Shown: piece after piece, positions 44,770 to 52,633 of the stretch | Numbering within the stretch: the stretch's first letter is position 1 | Layout of the letters: the number at the start of each line of letters is the position of its first letter | NCBI RefSeq assembly: GCF_001426345.1 | Contig: NZ_LMEM01000001.1 | Location: 97,700 to 161,699 of the forward strand | Source of the DNA: Devosia sp. Root436 | GTDB lineage: Bacteria; Pseudomonadota; Alphaproteobacteria; Rhizobiales; Devosiaceae | Direction: 5' to 3' | DNA length: 64,000 nt | Translations under genes and position numbers: made by a program | Notes under the pieces: generated by a model | What the model was told of the DNA's origin: nothing | Database searches by the model: none | What the model saw: the letters and a program-made list of their open reading frames with translations, nothing else

Positions 44770-46230
44770 ATGAATGAACTCTACAGTTGGGCGCCATCGC
44801 CCGGTGCCGGCCATTTCATTGATGGCCGCTTCGTGACGCCGGCGTCGGGCGCATATATCGACTGCCTGGACCCCGCAAACGGCCAGGTGGTCATGCGCAT
44901 CGCGCGTGGCGGATCGCTCGACGTGGAGCATGCGGTCGCGTCGGCCGCGGAAGGCTTCAAGGCTTGGCAAGCAGTAAAGCCCTACCGGCGCGGACAGGCC
45001 CTGACCCGGGTGGCGTTCTTGCTGCGGGAGCATGCCGAACGACTGGCGCAGATCGAAACGCTGGATACGGGCCATCCGATCACGCGCTCAAGGCGGGACA
45101 TCGAAACATCGGCCCGCTATTTCGAATTCTATGCAGGTATCGCCGACAAGATACACGGCGAGGTTATCCCGGCCGATCTTGATTACCTGACCTATACGCA
45201 GCGTGAACCCTTCGGCGTAACGGCTCAGATTGTACCCTGGAACGCCCCGCTGCATCAATTGGCCCGGGGTGTCGCGCCCAGCCTGGCCGCCGGCAATGCG
45301 GTCGTCGCCAAGCCATCCGAACTGACATCGGGCACGGCGCTCGAACTGGCCAGGCTCATTATCGATGCGGGCATGCCGCCCGGACTGCTGAACGTCGTTA
45401 CCGGATTTGGCGCGGAGGTCGGCCAGCCACTTTGCGAACATGATGCGGTGCGCCAGATAACCTTCACCGGCTCGGTGGAAACAGGCAGGGCGATCATGGC
45501 CATCGCTGCCCGCAGGATTATCCCCGTTACCACTGAATTGGGCGGCAAGTCGCCTTTCATCGTTTGCGATGATGCCGACCTGGCCGTTGCGGCCAAGGCA
45601 GCCGTGCCGGCGCTGTTCACCCTATCTGGACAAACCTGTTCTGCGGGTACGCGGTTTCTCGTCCAGCGCAGCATAGTGGAAGAGTTCACGGCGCGATTCA
45701 TCGCGGAAACGCGCGCCACGGTAACGGTTGGTCCGGGCAAGGAGGATCGGATGATGGGGCCACTGGCCTCCGAACAGCAACTCGCCATGGCGTTGCATTA
45801 TGTAGAAGCCGGCCGCAGCGAAGGGGCGACGCTGGCAATGGGCGGCGCGCGGCTTGGGGGTGAGCTATCGGGTGGTTACTTCATGGAACCGACCCTGTTT
45901 ACCAACGCGCGAAACGACATGAAAATCGCGCGCGAAGAGATTTTCGGACCGGTCGGCGTCATCATTCCATTCGACGACGACGCCGAGGCCCTGCACATGG
46001 CGAATGACAGTGAATTTGGCCTCGTAGCCGGAATCTGGACTCGTGACTTCCCACGAGCCCGGCGCTTCGCCAACGCGCTGGAATGTGGCCAGGTATTCAT
46101 CAACAATTATCGCGGCGTGGGTCTCGAAGCTCCGTTCGGGGGGTATAAGCACAGCGGCCTCGGACGAGAAAAGGGCCTGGAAGGGCTGCGCTCTTATCTC
46201 CAGACCAAAACAATCATCGCCCAGGGGTGA
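44770..46230 (+). CDS. Aldehyde dehydrogenase
   Basis: This 486-residue NAD(P)-dependent aldehyde dehydrogenase has the cofactor-binding IVPWNAPLHQLARGVAPSLA region near residue 157, FTGSVETGRAI near residue 235, catalytic Glu in TTELGGKSPF and catalytic Cys in SGQTCSAGTRF near residue 290. EEIFGPVGVIIPF and GLEAPFGGYKHSGLGRE follow. The start lies 37 bases after the GntR stop, without a strong ribosome site. It probably oxidises a semialdehyde made by the dehydrogenase at 40053-40985. Last gene of the plus arm. Confidence 0.92.
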   Translation: MNELYSWAPSPGAGHFIDGRFVTPASGAYIDCLDPANGQVVMRIARGGSLDVEHAVASAAEGFKAWQAVKPYRRGQALTRVAFLLREHAERLAQIETLDTGHPITRSRRDIETSARYFEFYAGIADKIHGEVIPADLDYLTYTQREPFGVTAQIVPWNAPLHQLARGVAPSLAAGNAVVAKPSELTSGTALELARLIIDAGMPPGLLNVVTGFGAEVGQPLCEHDAVRQITFTGSVETGRAIMAIAARRIIPVTTELGGKSPFIVCDDADLAVAAKAAVPALFTLSGQTCSAGTRFLVQRSIVEEFTARFIAETRATVTVGPGKEDRMMGPLASEQQLAMALHYVEAGRSEGATLAMGGARLGGELSGGYFMEPTLFTNARNDMKIAREEIFGPVGVIIPFDDDAEALHMANDSEFGLVAGIWTRDFPRARRFANALECGQVFINNYRGVGLEAPFGGYKHSGLGREKGLEGLRSYLQTKTIIAQG

Positions 46231-46301
46231 CCGCGGCGGCTGCTGTGGACGAGCTTCCTTCCAGTTAAGTTATCCATATCCTGAGCGCGAACCAACGCCG
46301 G

Positions 46302-46325
46302 AAGCTGAGTAACAAGCTGAGTAAC
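46302..46325. repeat. Perfect 12-bp tandem duplication near tRNA-Tyr
   Basis: AAGCTGAGTAAC occurs twice back to back at 46302-46313 and 46314-46325, in the 153-bp gap between the aldehyde dehydrogenase and tRNA-Tyr. It lies 58 bases outside the tRNA 3' end. Tandem repeats beside a tRNA 3' end can be integrase arm sites left by an island, but no integrase gene is present and this is only a suggestion. Confidence 0.6.
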
Positions 46326-46383
46326 GTCAGATTTGGGGAATAGCCGGAAAACGCTGGCCCTTGGGCGTATGCGGACGGGGCGA

Positions 46384-46468
46384 TGGTGGAGGGGACTGGA
46401 TTCGAACCAGTGTACGCTAAGCGGTCAGATTTACAGTCTGATGGATTTAACCACTCTCCCACCCCTCC
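46384..46468 (-). tRNA. tRNA-Tyr (GTA)
   Basis: An 85-nt tRNA including encoded CCA. Seven-pair acceptor stem GGAGGGG/CCCCTCC, anticodon loop CTGTAAA giving GTA, a long variable arm as expected for bacterial tRNA-Tyr, and TTCGAAT T-loop. Its 3' end faces the catabolic block on the left. Confidence 0.96.
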
Positions 46469-46661
46469 ACAACAACGTCGCCTGGGTAGGAAAACGAAGC
46501 GCCGGGGCGCGCCGTCGGGCGGTTTATGGTGGTCCGATGACAGTGTGTCAACACCCCTTCGGCAAAGCCCAGCAAAAAACCGGCGAGGCAGCGCGGTTGT
46601 GGTGAATGGGCGGGTGAAACCGCGTTCCCTGCGGGACAAAATGGCCAGCGATTGGGGGTTT

Positions 46662-46735
46662 TGGAGCGGGTAGCGGGAATCGAACCCGCATATTCAGCTT
46701 GGAAGGCTGCTGCTCTACCACTGAGCTATACCCGC
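46662..46735 (-). tRNA. tRNA-Gly (TCC)
   Basis: A 74-nt tRNA with encoded CCA: acceptor GCGGGTA/TACCCGC, D-loop AGCTCAGTGGTAGAGC, anticodon loop CTTCCAA giving TCC, and TTCGATT T-loop. It lies 193 bases upstream of tRNA-Tyr on the same strand and is probably co-transcribed with it. Confidence 0.96.
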
Positions 46736-46758
46736 AAGGTCGGTGACCGACGCGCTAG

Positions 46759-46788
46759 CCAATAGCCCGGCATGGCAGCGGCTGACAA
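46759..46788 (-). promoter_or_regulatory. Possible promoter for the tRNA-Gly/tRNA-Tyr unit
   Basis: On the minus strand TTGTCA (46788-46783) is followed after 18 bases by TATTGG (46764-46759), 24 bases before the tRNA-Gly 5' end. The -35 matches 5 of 6 consensus bases; the -10 is weak. Position fits, but the match alone is modest. Confidence 0.35.
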
Positions 46789-46819
46789 GTCCTAAGCGAG
46801 GATTGAAATGCGTGGGTGC

Positions 46820-48040
46820 CTACGCGCCGTACCGCACCTCCGCATGATCGAGCGTGCGGGTGATGCCGCGCAGTTCGGCGAGGCCCTTCATGCGGCCGAT
46901 TGTGGGATAGCCGGGCTGGGCGGTGGTGCGGCCGAGATCGTCGAGGATGTCCTGGCCGTGATCGGGGCGCATGGGAATCTGCCAATCGGCGCGGCCGGTG
47001 GCCTTGCGGCGGCGTTCTTCGGCGAGGATGGCCGCGATCAGCGACACCATGTCGGTATCGCCCTCCAGATGCTCGGCTTCGTGGAACGAGCCCTTGAGGG
47101 CAGCGCTCTCGCGCTTGACGTTGCGCAGGTGCAGGAAGTGCACGCGATGGCCGAGCTCTGCCATGATCGACGGCAGGTCGTTGTCGGGGCGGGCGCCGAG
47201 TGAGCCCGAGCACAGGGTCATGCCATTGGCGGGGCTGTCGACGGCGTCGAGGATGGTCCGGAAATCGGCACGGGTCGACATGATGCGGGGCAGGCCGAGC
47301 AGGGGGAACGGCGGATCGTCGGGGTGGCAGCAGAGACGCAGGCCGAGGTCTTCGGCCAGCGGCACCACCTGTTCGAGGAAGGCGATGAAATGGCGGCGCA
47401 GGCGATCGGCGGAGATGGCACCATACTGGTCGAGATGGGCGCGCATGTCGTCGAGCGACATGGAATCGGTCGAGCCGGGCAGGCCCATGGTGACGCTGCG
47501 CGCCAGGGTGGCCCTGCCGGCGTCGTCGAGCAGGGCGAAGCGCCCGGCGGCCGCCTCGACGATGGCGGGGGTATAGTCGGCAGCGGCGCCCGAGCGGGCC
47601 AGGATGTGGATGTCGAAGGCGGCGAAGTCGTTGATATCGAAGCGCATGCAGGTGCCGCCATGGGGCAGGCGCCAACGCAAGGCGGTGCGGGTCCAGTCGA
47701 GCACCGGCATGAAATTGTAGCAGATCACCTCGATGCCGGCGGCGGCGACATGCTCCATGCTGGTGCGATAGTTGGCGATGTGGGCGCGCCAGTCGCCGGT
47801 CTGCTTCTTGATGTCCTCGGAGATGGGCAGGCTCTCGACCACGTCCCAGCCCAGGCCAGACGGTGAGCCATCCTTGCGGGTGGCGACCTGATGCTGGCGG
47901 CGGACGATTTCATCGGGCGTCCAGACCGCGCCATTGGGGACGTGATGCAGCGCCGAGACCACGCCTTCGGCGCCGCTCTGGATGATGTCGTCGATGCTGG
48001 TGAGATCCTGCGGGCCGAACCAGCGCCAGGTCTGTCTCAT
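46820..48040 (-). CDS. uxuA: Mannonate dehydratase
   Basis: This 406-residue enzyme has the UxuA length. It opens with TWRWFGPQDLTSIDDIIQSGAEGVVSALH in pieces (RQTWRWFGP, SGAEGVVSALHHVP). Metal ligands are in CCHPDDPPFPLLGLPRI near residue 235, LCSGSLGARPDND, HLRNVKRE and PMRPDHGQDILDD near residue 360. It dehydrates D-mannonate to 2-keto-3-deoxygluconate in glucuronate breakdown. The ATG has GGAG seven bases upstream. It lies 61 bases beyond dctM, with an intrinsic terminator between them. Confidence 0.95.
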   Translation of the reverse strand: MRQTWRWFGPQDLTSIDDIIQSGAEGVVSALHHVPNGAVWTPDEIVRRQHQVATRKDGSPSGLGWDVVESLPISEDIKKQTGDWRAHIANYRTSMEHVAAAGIEVICYNFMPVLDWTRTALRWRLPHGGTCMRFDINDFAAFDIHILARSGAAADYTPAIVEAAAGRFALLDDAGRATLARSVTMGLPGSTDSMSLDDMRAHLDQYGAISADRLRRHFIAFLEQVVPLAEDLGLRLCCHPDDPPFPLLGLPRIMSTRADFRTILDAVDSPANGMTLCSGSLGARPDNDLPSIMAELGHRVHFLHLRNVKRESAALKGSFHEAEHLEGDTDMVSLIAAILAEERRRKATGRADWQIPMRPDHGQDILDDLGRTTAQPGYPTIGRMKGLAELRGITRTLDHAEVRYGA

Positions 48041-48055
48041 GGTAGACTCCGGAAA

Positions 48056-48091
48056 GAAAAAAACGGGTCGCGCCGGGAAGAACGCGACCCG
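48056..48091 (-). terminator. Intrinsic terminator between dctM and uxuA
   Basis: Read on the minus strand, a perfect 9-bp stem (48091-48083 with 48072-48064, loop 10 nt, stem CGGGTCGCG/CGCGACCCG) is followed directly by a run of seven T residues. This is a classic rho-independent terminator placed after dctM and right before the uxuA ribosome site. It implies attenuation or a separate uxuA promoter. Confidence 0.75.
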
Positions 48092-48101
48092 CAGTGGGAG
48101 A

Positions 48102-49385
48102 TCAGCTTCCGAACGCCAGACGCGGCAGCCACAGCACCAGATCGGGCACAAACAGCAGCACGGCGATCAGTGCGACGACGGCGGTGATGAAGGGGATCGA
48201 TTCGATGGAATATTCCTCGATCGACACATTCATCAGCGAGCAGACCGCGAACATGGCCGAGCCGCTGGGCCAGGTCATGCCGCCCAGGGTGACGATCGAC
48301 ATCATCAGGATGCCGAAATGCACCGGATCCATGCCGATCTGGGTGATGATCGGCACGAAGATGGGCGTGAGCAGCAGCACCATGACGGTACTATCGAGCG
48401 CCAGGCCCGCCACCAGCAGGAAGAACAGGATGACCAGCACGATCATGTTGGGATCGGTAATGCCTGCCAGCATCCAGCCGGCCAGTTCCTGGGGCACCTG
48501 CATATAGATGGTGGCATAGCCCACCATGCCGCTCATCAGGATGATGAGCATTATGAGGCCGACGTCGGAGGTGGCCTGGCCGAAGCTCTGCCACACCTTT
48601 TCCAGGGTCAGTTCGCGATGGGCGAAAAAGCCGATTACCAGCGCGTAGACCACGGCGGCCGCGCCGACTTCGGAGGGGGTGAACAGGCCGCCGCGGATGG
48701 CCAGCACCAGCGCCACCGGAAAGAGCAGGGCCCATTTGGCATCCCAGCAGGCCGCCGCAAACGCCTTGAAGGTGGGGCGCTCGCTGTCGGCGACCACATA
48801 TTTGCGGCGCTTGGCGATGATGTAGGTGGTCAGCATCAGCACCAGCATCATCAGGACGCCGGGGATGATGCCGGCCAGGAACAGCCGGCCGATCGAGACA
48901 TTGCCGACAAAGCCGTAGAGGATCAGCCCGATGGAGGGCGGGATGGTGGCGGTGATGAGCGAGCCCACGGCGATGGCGGCGGCCGAAAAGCCCTTGCCGT
49001 AGCCCTTGGCCACCATTGTCGGCCCGAGGATGCGGGCTTCCATGGCAGCGTCGGCCACGGCGGAGCCGGAGACGCCGCCCATGAGGGTGGACAGCACGAT
49101 GGCGACCTGTGCCAGCCCGCCCGACATCCAGCCCACCGAAATCAGCGCCACCTTGAGCAGGCGCGCGGTGATGCCGCTTTCATTCATCAGGTGGCCGGCG
49201 AGCACGAAGAAGGGCACGGCCAGGAGCGGGAAGCTCTGGCTCATCGAGGCGATCTTCTGCACGCCGATGGACATGGGCATGCCCTGGGTGGTCATGAAGA
49301 AGATGAAGCCGGAAATGCCGGTCGCAAAGGCGACGGGCATGCCGAGGATCATCAGAACAACGAAGGCGATACCGATCAAGGCCAT
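48102..49385 (-). CDS. TRAP transporter large permease (DctM family)
   Basis: This 427-residue membrane protein has about twelve hydrophobic segments, the conserved FFVLAGHLMNESGITARLL near residue 60 and GGVSGSAVADAAMEARILGP near residue 103. It is the transport subunit of a C4-dicarboxylate-type TRAP system; beside uxuA and a GntR regulator the substrate is likely a hexuronate or aldonate. The start lies two bases after the dctQ stop. Confidence 0.93.
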   Translation of the reverse strand: MALIGIAFVVLMILGMPVAFATGISGFIFFMTTQGMPMSIGVQKIASMSQSFPLLAVPFFVLAGHLMNESGITARLLKVALISVGWMSGGLAQVAIVLSTLMGGVSGSAVADAAMEARILGPTMVAKGYGKGFSAAAIAVGSLITATIPPSIGLILYGFVGNVSIGRLFLAGIIPGVLMMLVLMLTTYIIAKRRKYVVADSERPTFKAFAAACWDAKWALLFPVALVLAIRGGLFTPSEVGAAAVVYALVIGFFAHRELTLEKVWQSFGQATSDVGLIMLIILMSGMVGYATIYMQVPQELAGWMLAGITDPNMIVLVILFFLLVAGLALDSTVMVLLLTPIFVPIITQIGMDPVHFGILMMSIVTLGGMTWPSGSAMFAVCSLMNVSIEEYSIESIPFITAVVALIAVLLFVPDLVLWLPRLAFGS

Positions 49386-49387
49386 GG

Positions 49388-49909
49388 TTAGAGCTCCAGC
49401 GTGGGTGCGCTGGCGTCGATCTCGGCCTGCGTGCGGTTATAGATGAGCAGTTCCTGCTGGCGGCCGCGGAAGGCGCGGACCATGTTGTAGACCAGTGTGG
49501 CGCCCAGCAGCACGCAGCCGACGGGCACGGCCACCGTGACCCAGGAATAGGAGATGCTGCTGTCGCCGAATGTGCGCTCGTGGTTGAGCAGGGTCAGCTT
49601 CCAGCCTTCGACGGCCAGCACCGCCAGGAAGGCGAGAATGACGATCGAGCAGACGACTTCGAGCCAGAAGCGGCGCTGGTAGCCGAGGCGGGACACCAGC
49701 ACTTCCATGCCCAGATGCGATTTTTCGCGCATGGCCTTGTTGGAACCGAAGAAGCACAGCCAGATGAAGAGCAGTTGCGCCATGTCCACCGACCAGATCA
49801 GCGGATGACCGAAAAACCGCAGAACCGCGGCGGTGAAAACCAGGCCGGTAATGCCGGCGAGCAGGGCGAAGCAGATCGCCAGCTCGAGTTGAGCCAAGCG
49901 CTTGAGCAT
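49388..49909 (-). CDS. TRAP transporter small permease (DctQ family)
   Basis: This 173-residue protein has four hydrophobic segments (CFALLAGITGLVFTAAVLRF first) and the DctQ hallmark WSVDMAQLLFIWLCFFGSNKAMREKSHLGMEV split over residues 38-70. It is the small membrane subunit acting with DctM. It lies 57 bases after dctP, with a hairpin in that gap, and two bases before dctM. Confidence 0.9.
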   Translation of the reverse strand: MLKRLAQLELAICFALLAGITGLVFTAAVLRFFGHPLIWSVDMAQLLFIWLCFFGSNKAMREKSHLGMEVLVSRLGYQRRFWLEVVCSIVILAFLAVLAVEGWKLTLLNHERTFGDSSISYSWVTVAVPVGCVLLGATLVYNMVRAFRGRQQELLIYNRTQAEIDASAPTLEL

Positions 49910-49934
49910 GATGCGTTCCGATAGGTAAGAGGTT

Positions 49935-49956
49935 GCGGGCTCCCGTGGGAGCCCGC
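49935..49956 (-). promoter_or_regulatory. Strong hairpin between dctP and dctQ
   Basis: GCGGGCTCCC (49935-49944) and GGGAGCCCGC (49947-49956) are perfect 10-bp inverted repeats separated by two bases. No T-run follows. In TRAP and ABC operons such a stem after the binding-protein gene usually protects the upstream mRNA or partly blocks readthrough. Confidence 0.6.
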
Positions 49957-49966
49957 TGGAGATGCA

Positions 49967-50947
49967 TTACGGAGCGTTGGCAATCGCCTGGAGCTCATCG
50001 CGCAGCGCGCCGTAGCCGAGCTTGGCGTAGACGCCGGCCGTGGCCTCCTTGAAGGGCGTGACGTCGATTTCGTTGACGGTCATGCCGGCGGCGACCAGGT
50101 CGGCCTCGATCTGGGCCAGGGCATCCTGGGTGCCGTAGGAGGCGATATCGCCCGCCTTGAGCGCTTCGTCGCGCAGCACTTTCTGCAGCTCGGCAGGCAG
50201 GCTGTCGAACCAGGGGCCGGAGGTGACGAGGCCGGTGATCAGGTTGATATGGCCGGTCTTGGTCAGCACCGAGGTCACTTCCTGGAGATTGGCGCCGAGG
50301 CCGGCGGGAAGCTGGGCTTCCACCGAGTCGATGACGTTCTGTTCCAGAGCCGAATAGACTTCGGCGAAGGGCATCGGGGTCGGCACCGCGCCCATGGCGG
50401 ACACCGTTTCGGTCCAGACCGGAGCGCCGGGGGTACGCATGCGCGAGCCGGCGAGATCGGCGGGGGTGTTGACCGGCATCTTGGTCCAGAGGTGACGTTC
50501 ACCCTGCCACCAGTTGAACGACAGGACCTGGTGGCCCGACGTGTCGTGCAGCTTCTTCACCCATTCCTCGAACTTGTCGGACACCACGACCTTGCGGATG
50601 CCGTCATAGCCCGAAGCCAGATAGGGTGCGCCCAGCACGCCGAACTCGTTGACAAAGGCAGCGAGACGTCCGCCATCGACCACCACGGCAACCGGTGCAC
50701 CGGCGCGGGCCTGTTCCAGCACGTCCTCATCGGGGCCGAGCTGGGAATTGGGGAACAGCTTGACTTCGATGGCGCCGTTGGATGCCGTGGCGACATTGTC
50801 GCGGAAGGCTTCGAGGCCCTTGTAGAGCGGGTCAGAGGTGGCAAGCGCGGTATTGACGCTCAGGGTATAGTCAGCCGACAGAGCCGGGGCGGCATAAGAG
50901 ATGATCAGGCCAGCAGCAAAAGCCACGGCGAGCGGTGTGAATTTCAT
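49967..50947 (-). CDS. TRAP transporter solute-binding protein (DctP family)
   Basis: This 326-residue periplasmic protein has a signal peptide ending near ALSADYT (residue 25). The mature part has the DctP pattern: DPLYKGLEAFRDNV, VKLFPNSQLGPDEDVLEQ near residue 65, and the ligand-arginine region AGSRMRTPGAPVWTETVSAMGA near residue 165. The ATG has GGGAGG upstream. It is the first gene of the TRAP/uxuA operon, divergent from a GntR gene. Uronic or aldonic acids are the likely ligands. Confidence 0.92.
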   Translation of the reverse strand: MKFTPLAVAFAAGLIISYAAPALSADYTLSVNTALATSDPLYKGLEAFRDNVATASNGAIEVKLFPNSQLGPDEDVLEQARAGAPVAVVVDGGRLAAFVNEFGVLGAPYLASGYDGIRKVVVSDKFEEWVKKLHDTSGHQVLSFNWWQGERHLWTKMPVNTPADLAGSRMRTPGAPVWTETVSAMGAVPTPMPFAEVYSALEQNVIDSVEAQLPAGLGANLQEVTSVLTKTGHINLITGLVTSGPWFDSLPAELQKVLRDEALKAGDIASYGTQDALAQIEADLVAAGMTVNEIDVTPFKEATAGVYAKLGYGALRDELQAIANAP

Positions 50948-51010
50948 GTGGTTCCTCCCTTGCGGCCGGGGCCGCTACGAGCCGGGCATCTATGCAACGG
51001 CTATGAAGAA

Positions 51011-51030
51011 ATGGTAGTATGGTAGTATAC
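51011..51030. promoter_or_regulatory. Candidate GntR operator between dctP and gntR
   Basis: ATGGTAGT is repeated in tandem at 51011-51018 and 51019-51026 and runs into a GTATAC palindrome at 51025-51030, just before the GGGAG ribosome site of the regulator. FCD-type GntR sites often contain TGGTA/TACCA-like halves, and UxuR sites have a GGTATACC core. The position in the 93-bp divergent gap fits control of both directions. Confidence 0.5.
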
Positions 51031-51040
51031 GGGAGTCAAT

Positions 51041-51745
51041 ATGACGATGATTTCGCCACTGTCTGACAGCATCAGTCCGCTCGCGCGGCCCGCTACCGTG
51101 GGTAACAAGGTGTTCGAGGCCATGCGCCAGGCGATCATCCAGTTGCAGTTGCGGCCGGGCGATCCGCTGTCGGAAGCCGAGATGGCACGCCAGTTCGGCG
51201 TATCGCGCCAACCGGTGCGCGAAGCCTTCATCAAGCTGGCGGAAGTGGGGCTGGTGGAAATCCGGCCACAGCGGGGAACCTCGGTGGTGATGATTTCCCG
51301 GCGCGAGGTGGAAAATGCCCGCTTCATCCGCGAGGCCATCGAGGTCGCGGTGGCGCGCAAGGCGGCGGCGGAGGCCGATTCGAGCCATCACGGCATTCTC
51401 GATGCACTGATCGAGCGGCAACGCCTGGCCAACCGGGCGGGGGACCTCGCCGAGTTCCTGCGGCTCGACGAAGCCTTCCACCAGGCCATCGCCCAGGCGG
51501 CCGACTGCGAACGGGCCTGGCGATTGCTGGAAAACCTCAAGGCGCAGATGGACCGGGTGCGCTACCTGTCGCTGGCGGACGCCACGCCGCTCGAAACGCT
51601 GATCGAGCAACATGCCGTTATTGCCGACAGTATTCGCCGGCGCGACGCGGATGCCGCCGAGATGGGCATCCGCCAGCACCTGAGCGAAATACTGACCTCG
51701 CTGCCCAAGGTCGCGGCGGCGCATTCGGACTGGTTCACGGCATAA
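51041..51745 (+). CDS. GntR-family regulator with FCD domain
   Basis: This 234-residue protein has a GntR winged helix (EAEMARQFGVSRQPVREAFI, about residues 46-65) and an FCD effector domain (residues 90-215) with LDEAFHQAIAQAADC, EQHAVIADSI and GIRQHLSEI carrying the usual Asp/His ligands. It is divergent from dctP and is inferred to control the uronate-type TRAP/uxuA operon. The ATG follows GGGAG by five bases. Confidence 0.92.
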   Translation: MTMISPLSDSISPLARPATVGNKVFEAMRQAIIQLQLRPGDPLSEAEMARQFGVSRQPVREAFIKLAEVGLVEIRPQRGTSVVMISRREVENARFIREAIEVAVARKAAAEADSSHHGILDALIERQRLANRAGDLAEFLRLDEAFHQAIAQAADCERAWRLLENLKAQMDRVRYLSLADATPLETLIEQHAVIADSIRRRDADAAEMGIRQHLSEILTSLPKVAAAHSDWFTA

Positions 51746-51778
51746 GGCTGGGCCCGTTTGGCCGATTTGCTTGGGGCC

Positions 51779-51841
51779 ATTCCCGCGAAAGCGGAATGAC
51801 GCGGTGGAAAATAGCGTGCACGCGGTGGAAAACAGCGCGCA
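51779..51841. repeat. Imperfect palindrome followed by a 21-bp tandem repeat
   Basis: Bases 51779-51797 form an ATTCCCGC-GAAA-GCGGAAT hairpin one base short of perfect, related to the ones at 1264 and 53053. It is followed by two 21-bp units, 51800-51820 and 51821-51841, identical at 19 of 21 positions. The region lies between convergent gntR and hupE genes and may act as a terminator for both. Confidence 0.65.
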
Positions 51842-51863
51842 CGCATTGCCTGGCTTGCGCGGC

Positions 51864-52451
51864 CTACAGCCAGCCTGCCAGCACGCCGAGGCCGCCGAGG
51901 GCAAACACACCGCCGGCGAGTTGAGCGGCGATCTTGCCATGGCGACTGACCAGCTTTGCGACACCAAGGGCCGCGGCAATGCCGGCGAGGTGGAGCAGGG
52001 CGGTGGCGGCGGCGAAGCCGAGTGCGTAGGTCAGGCCGGCGGCGGTTTCCGGCATTTCGGCGCCATGGGCATAGCCATGGAACACGGCGAAGATGCCGAC
52101 CAGGCCCATGGCCAATGCGACCGGCATCGGCCGGCCAAGGGCGGCGGCGGCGCCGATGACGATGCTGGACAGGGCAATGCCGAGTTCGACGAAGGGCGGG
52201 TCGAACCGGGCAATGCCCAGCGCGAAGCCGACCACCATCATGCCGACGAAGCTGAGCGGCACCAGCCACAGCGCTCGGCCGCCGAGCACAAAGGCAAATA
52301 CGCCCACGGCGACCATGGCCAGCACATGATCGATGCCGCCGACCGGGTGTTCGAAACCGTGCAGGAATCCGGCCGTATCGCCGATGCCGGCATGGGCAAA
52401 GGCGATTGTGGGGGAGAGGGCCAGAATGGCCAGAGCCAGCAAAAGACGCAT
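51864..52451 (-). CDS. hupE: HupE/UreJ family protein, predicted nickel/cobalt permease
   Basis: This 195-residue membrane protein has a cleavable-looking signal ending at AFA-HAG, then the histidine-rich metal-binding HPVGGIDHVLAMVAVG near residue 35 and HGYAHGAEMP near residue 130, with about six hydrophobic segments. It probably imports nickel or cobalt. The ATG at 52451 is preferred because GGAAGG lies six bases upstream; another ATG two codons earlier abuts that site. No urease or hydrogenase gene is nearby. Confidence 0.88.
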   Translation of the reverse strand: MRLLLALAILALSPTIAFAHAGIGDTAGFLHGFEHPVGGIDHVLAMVAVGVFAFVLGGRALWLVPLSFVGMMVVGFALGIARFDPPFVELGIALSSIVIGAAAALGRPMPVALAMGLVGIFAVFHGYAHGAEMPETAAGLTYALGFAAATALLHLAGIAAALGVAKLVSRHGKIAAQLAGGVFALGGLGVLAGWL

Positions 52452-52633
52452 CGTCATCCTTCCGGGATGTTTCACCCCTGGTGATCGGGCGCCGCCGAAA
52501 AACTTCCGTAAAACTCGCACGGCATTTATCGACCATGCGCCCGGCTGTTGTAAATGGTGATCCTGTTGCCGCCTCCGCGCGTTAGCGCAGGAAGCGTCGT
52601 TTACGTCCGCTGGTGGACAAAGGAATTTTCATT

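Noticed and set aside
25890-46360. 10-bp direct repeat ACGCTGGCCC at 25890-25899 and 46351-46360 as island attachment sites
   Set aside because: Too short and GC-rich to be significant in 64 kb; no tRNA sequence is duplicated and no integrase is present.
46265-46673. Short frames overlapping tRNA-Tyr on both strands
   Set aside because: They cross a clear tRNA gene and have no coding signal.
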